Shown here: positions 60,365 to 64,000 of the stretch, one piece after another
Numbering within the stretch: the stretch's first letter is position 1
Layout: each line of letters starts with the position of its first letter
DNA from: Mycteria americana
Lineage: Eukaryota > Chordata > Aves > Ciconiiformes > Ciconiidae
Length of the DNA: 64,000 bases
NCBI RefSeq assembly: GCF_035582795.1
Contig: NC_134370.1
Location: forward strand, 47,603,501 to 47,667,500
Direction of reading: 5' to 3'
Program-made: the position numbers and the translations under genes
Notes under the pieces: generated by a model
What the model was told of the DNA's origin: nothing
Seen by the model: the letters and a program-made list of their open reading frames with translations, nothing else
Database searches by the model: none

Positions 60365-61041
60365 GGTGCTTCAGCTTCTCTTTATTGATAGACAGTTGTG
60401 CTCTACCACCCCAGGGGCCCGTCGGAGTGCAGGGTGAGGGAGAAGGCTCTGGGGGGGAAAACACGACTAACATATGAGACAGTGCTGCAAGGGGGCGCAT
60501 GGGAAGCTCTGAGCACAGACATGGAGTGCGCTGGGAGCCAACATCCTTCTTCTACCCCCACCCCTGAAAAAAGCAGCTTAGAGAGGGCTGGATTCACCTT
60601 GGGTTCTGGCTAGGGCAGCTTCTGGCTGCAGGGAAGGGGGGTGAGTAGCAGCTTGCCTGGAGGGAGGAGGGTTACAGCGCAACCGTTGACTACCTGTCAC
60701 CACTCCCCTTCCCCATGACCAGGGCAGGGAAAGGGACGTTTCACACCCTGAGGACAGTCACTAGGCTAAGAGGAACCTCCTATACTGACTCCAACATACA
60801 TCAGGGCAGGACTTCACTACAGGGAGAGGTTTTTAAAAAAAACTAAACACTTCAAGTATATTTCTTTTTTTAGTGATTTAAGGTCTCTTCCCCCTGCTGC
60901 TGCTGCACTGGGTGGTGTTTAGCAACCTACATCCACTCTAGGGACAAGGAGAACAGCGCAAGTGATGATGGTCTAACGCGAGGGGAGAGGGGAGCGGAGG
61001 GGAAGGGGGAAGGAAGGTGGTTGCTGGTTGGAGTCGGTCAT
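60365..61041 (-). other. PKM: PKM 3' UTR
   Basis: About 680 nt from the PKM stop to just past AATAAA (60386-60381 on minus). The length is close to that of other vertebrate PKM 3' UTRs. It holds an A/T-rich segment at about 60830-60880. Confidence 0.85.
60381..60386 (-). terminator. PKM: PKM polyadenylation signal
   Basis: The plus strand reads TTTATT, i.e. AATAAA on the minus strand in TATCAATAAAGAGAAGC, about 660 nt after the stop codon. Confidence 0.85.
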
Positions 61042-61148
61042 TCAGGGAACAGGCACCACGCGCATGGTGTTGGTGTAGCCAGAGCCAGGGCGCCAGCCAG
61101 TCAGTACGATGACCAGATCGCCACTCTTGAAGAAGCCACGTGCTTTGC
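61042..61148 (-). CDS. PKM: PKM last exon: pyruvate kinase C-terminus
   Basis: PKM makes pyruvate and ATP from phosphoenolpyruvate and ADP in the cytosol, the last step of glycolysis. Acceptor CTCTCCTAG|GCAAAGC is followed by [34 protein letters not shown] and TGA at 61044-61042. The WRPGSG-TNT loop forms part of the fructose-1,6-bisphosphate allosteric pocket in the M2 form. The sequence is nearly identical to human PKM. PKLR, the liver/red-cell paralogue, is excluded by the residue pattern and by synteny. The exon is shared by the M1 and M2 splice forms. Confidence 0.97.
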
Positions 61149-61749
61149 CTAGGAGAGAAGAGAGGGAGGTGTCAGAGCTCAGGTCCCACTGCCGTCAGCT
61201 TGCCGCAGGGGGAACATGGCTTGGCACCCACTTCCCACACCACAGAGGTGCAGGGGGGAGCCTGTCCCACAGCAGCCGCAGCTCTGGCTTGACAGCAAGA
61301 CCCCATCCTCCTGCTGCCCACTCATCTTGGACCCTTCACCTCTGCTTTGGGCTCCTCTGCGACGCAGAGCTTGAAGTTCAACAACACGGGCTTTGGAGAA
61401 GGGCCAGAGAAAGGAGTCACCCCACTCCGGGCTTCTCTTGTCTCTCAAGAGTGATAAGCATCAGGGTTCGAGCACTTACCACATTAAAGCCAACCTGGTT
61501 TTCTGCTGGAACCTATTTTAAGGCAGCCGTGACAAACCCACTGTTCCATTTCCCAACTGGATGCAGTTGGGCTTATGCAACTGCCATCCCCTGTTTCCCA
61601 ATCAGGTACTGTTGCCACACAGGCAGCCAGTTCCTCTTCCCTTTGTCACCAGTCCCCATTGGTAACCCCAAAAGCACCATCTGAGGTGCTCAGGACCACC
61701 ATGTCCCACCAGATCGTTCCCTAGGTGAGGCTGGAGCAGCGTCACTCAC
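61149..61749 (-). other. PKM: PKM last intron
   Basis: 601 bp between the two PKM exons, with consensus GTGAGT and CTAG ends. Nothing else is recognised in it. Confidence 0.85.
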
Positions 61750-61931
61750 CAACATTCATGCCCAGGTTCACGCGGAGGTCCACATCCTCTGCCCACGCAT
61801 CATGGGCTGGTTCTTTGCACAGGACCGGGAAGATGCCCCGGTAGAGGTGGGCCTGGCGTGCTGTCTGGTCATTACGGGTCACAGCAATGATGGGAGCCCG
61901 CGGGCGGTACCGGGACACCAGGTGTGCTGAC
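61750..61931 (-). CDS. PKM: PKM penultimate exon, C domain
   Basis: Acceptor CTTCTAG|GTCAGC and donor GTTG|GTGAGT enclose 182 nt. They encode [40 protein letters not shown] and [20 protein letters not shown]. The Trp and Arg of AWAEDVDLR correspond to human W482 and R489, which contact fructose-1,6-bisphosphate. This exon directly follows the mutually exclusive M1/M2 exons in the family. I could not find either of those within the window, so they lie to the right. Confidence 0.97.
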
Positions 61932-64000
61932 CTAGAAGGAAGCCAGACACGAGGTGAAGCACCACATTACAGGCACAGCCGCCCAAGAGCGAGCTAAAGG
62001 AAGCTTGTGTACAGCCAGAGGGACACCTCCACTCGCAGCACAAGCAGCAGCAGGGCTTGCCTGTCACCCTGGAGGGCTCCACAAAACCCCTGAAAGGACA
62101 TAGAGGATGACCACAGGAGATGCTGGCAAGAGCCAAGCTCACCAACGAGCTTGATTCTCTGCTGAATTCCCAGTTAGGCAACTGAGCGGACCACCACCAA
62201 AAGCCATCCCTTGGCAACAGTCCCTACTCCAGTCTTGTGGTGAAAATCACCCCACCTCTGAGTTTAGGAAGTGCCATCTGTGTGTTTCAGTCCTGAAAAC
62301 AAGCCTTTATTTGTCTCTGTTGGTATGTTAAGGCGGCAAGGTGCCATTTATTCTGGCCTCCGCAAGCAGTCCTTGGGCATCTCAGTGGGGGTCCTTGCAA
62401 GTTCCCTCTGTTTTGAGGAGCTCCCCTTTATGGGATGGAAAGAGCCTGCACCAGCAGCGCTACCCAAAGCTTGCCAAGGAGGAAGCCATTTGCCTCCCAG
62501 CCACATTCACCTGCTGAAGCCAGCAAACAGGCTGGTTCCTCCACACACAGCTCTGCTCTTGTGCCCAACAGGAAGCAAATGCAACTGAGGCCAAAATTTA
62601 TACCAGGAAGTTGGGCACAGAATCCTTAAAATGCCTTAACATAGCAAGCAGCACACACTGGGTGGGGACTACAGCTTCCCCTTCCCTGGGCACTGCTTAC
62701 AGAGTGCATCTGCAAATAAATGGAGATTATAAACTGCAAGGCAATGACATTTACAGCTCCATGAGGGTGCCAGTATCTCCACTAGCTTTTGCAGCCTTGT
62801 TTAGTGGAGCTAAGCTCAGCAATACTCAGATTGCTGCTTAAAGTAGGCAGTAGCAGTCTGCTTGAAGCACCCAAACACACATGCCAGCTCTCAGACAATC
62901 CCTCCCACGTTGTCCAAGAAGCCTCCTGGTAGCTCTAGGAGACCCAGGTACTCAAAGGTTGTAACAGAATCCACAGCTAAAAATATCCAAATATCAGAGT
63001 TCAAATCTCTTTAAAAAGGTCAAGTGTAAGACTGGAACCTTTTACAAAGAAACATTAGAAGCATGAGGGTATCCAGAAACTCAGTGCTTATAGTCACTCC
63101 TCATCTCTGCAGAAAGTGGCTGCTTCAAATCATTTTAAGCTGTAAATTTGGGTGAAGGATTCACTGATGGTCCAGTTCTTCAGGTAGACCATGCCCAGCG
63201 CATATAATCACATCTCTGCTGCTGCACTATTTCTTTGTCCAAATCCAGTGCAAGAAATTCAGATTCTCTTCCAGAAAGCAGTCTGAGACTTATGGTTGGA
63301 TGTGCTTTGAGGGTGGGTAGCCTAGTTCCTCTAGATGGAAAAGCTGATCAGCAAGGCTTCAGCTTCCTCTCCAACAAGTGGAAGAGTCTCTACTCAGTGG
63401 TTGTCACCGTCGCTGGACAAAAATCCCAAACTATATAGTTCCAGCACATCTGCATTGCTGTCTCTCACCTGCAGCCAAGGCACTGAGCTCACCTGCGAGT
63501 GGAGGCAGCACTTGGCTGCTGGGTGCCTGCCAGATGTCTGCCTGTTCAGTGAGATTACTCACAGGCAGGCATAAGGAAGCCTGTAAGAGGGAATTTCCAA
63601 GGCTTTCAGTTTTCCTGCCTAACAATTCTAGGCTAAGCAGTCCCTCTTCGCCCCTCAGGCTTAGGCAAGCAGGGCTGATGCCTGAAAGGTTCAGCAAGGG
63701 ACCTATAGCTTGGATGCTACTATGAAAGGCCAAGGCCTCGATTTAAAAAAAAAAAAAAAAAAAAATTCTGCATCCACTGAACTTCTGCCTTACTGTTAAA
63801 TCAAGGATTTCTTGCCAAGAAGTTCGAATCAAAGCTGCAACACTTTCTTTCCCTTGACTCTTCCAGCCAGTACTGCTGGCAGAGATGCCATTCGCAACAG
63901 CAAAGGGAGGCAGGGCTCAGTGCTGATGCCACGCTGGCAGAGGCAGGCTGAGGAACTCTGAGGTTATGTATGCGCAGATGTTTGAGATGTCTGCCCATCT
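61932..64000 (-). other. PKM: PKM intron upstream of the penultimate exon (partial)
   Basis: At least 2.07 kb, running off the window. It contains an A21-type tract at about 63745-63765. No M1 or M2 exon-like coding sequence was seen on the minus strand. Confidence 0.7.

Noticed and set aside
63745-63765. A21 tract in PKM intron considered as a retroposed gene tail
   Set aside because: The sequence before it shows no coding homology and no polyadenylation signal at the expected distance, so it is treated as a homopolymer.
1-64000. Search for endogenous retroviruses, CRISPR arrays, operons or toxin systems
   Set aside because: No LTR pair, gag/pol/env-like frame, array or operon-like gene cluster was seen. 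The window is an ordinary vertebrate gene block.

Overview
This window is vertebrate nuclear DNA, most likely from a bird. It holds CR1 LINE fragments, which are typical of birds and other sauropsids, GC-rich microchromosome-like gene territory, and the conserved gene order MYO9A - SENP8 - GRAMD2A - PKM known from human 15q23. I recognised the genes by translating exons and comparing them with remembered human proteins; no database search was possible. I cannot name the species.

Layout: (1) 1-900, minus strand, is the 5' part of MYO9A exon 2, the first coding exon. It carries the start codon, the Ras-associating domain and the start of the myosin motor through the P-loop. (2) 901-36395 is MYO9A intron 1, about 35.5 kb and AT-rich. 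It has no recognisable gene. It holds CR1 pieces, including a 1.2 kb fragment with an open reverse-transcriptase frame at about 6366-7545, simple repeats, AT palindromes, and a few stretches that look like candidate regulatory elements. (3) About 35700-37300 is a CpG island with the head-to-head MYO9A/SENP8 promoter. It contains a 17-bp tandem array of GC boxes between the two predicted first exons. (4) SENP8 (plus strand) has a non-coding first exon near 36.8 kb, a 5.1 kb intron, and one coding exon (42065-42703, 212 aa) with an intact His-Asp-Cys triad. (5) 44.1-46.7 kb is a tail-to-tail intergenic region with a strong CTCF-like motif. (6) GRAMD2A (minus strand) can be followed through 11 coding exons in consistent phase from 59954 to 48306 (328 aa: GRAM domain plus C-terminal membrane anchor), with its own CpG-island promoter near 60.0 kb. 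(7) PKM (minus strand) contributes its last two coding exons (61931-61750 and 61148-61042), its 3' UTR and its polyadenylation signal (60381-60386). That signal lies only about 0.4 kb upstream of the GRAMD2A start codon.

Functionally the four neighbours are separate housekeeping or cell-biology genes: an unconventional myosin with a Rho-GAP tail, a NEDD8 protease, an ER-plasma-membrane contact protein and pyruvate kinase. The only clear co-regulatory arrangements are the shared MYO9A/SENP8 promoter and the tight PKM-to-GRAMD2A tandem junction. I found no previously undescribed multi-gene system. The most interesting signals are small and regulatory: uORFs in the MYO9A leader, the GC-box minisatellite, a CGG-type repeat in MYO9A exon 1, CTCF-like motifs around GRAMD2A, and candidate untranslated exons.
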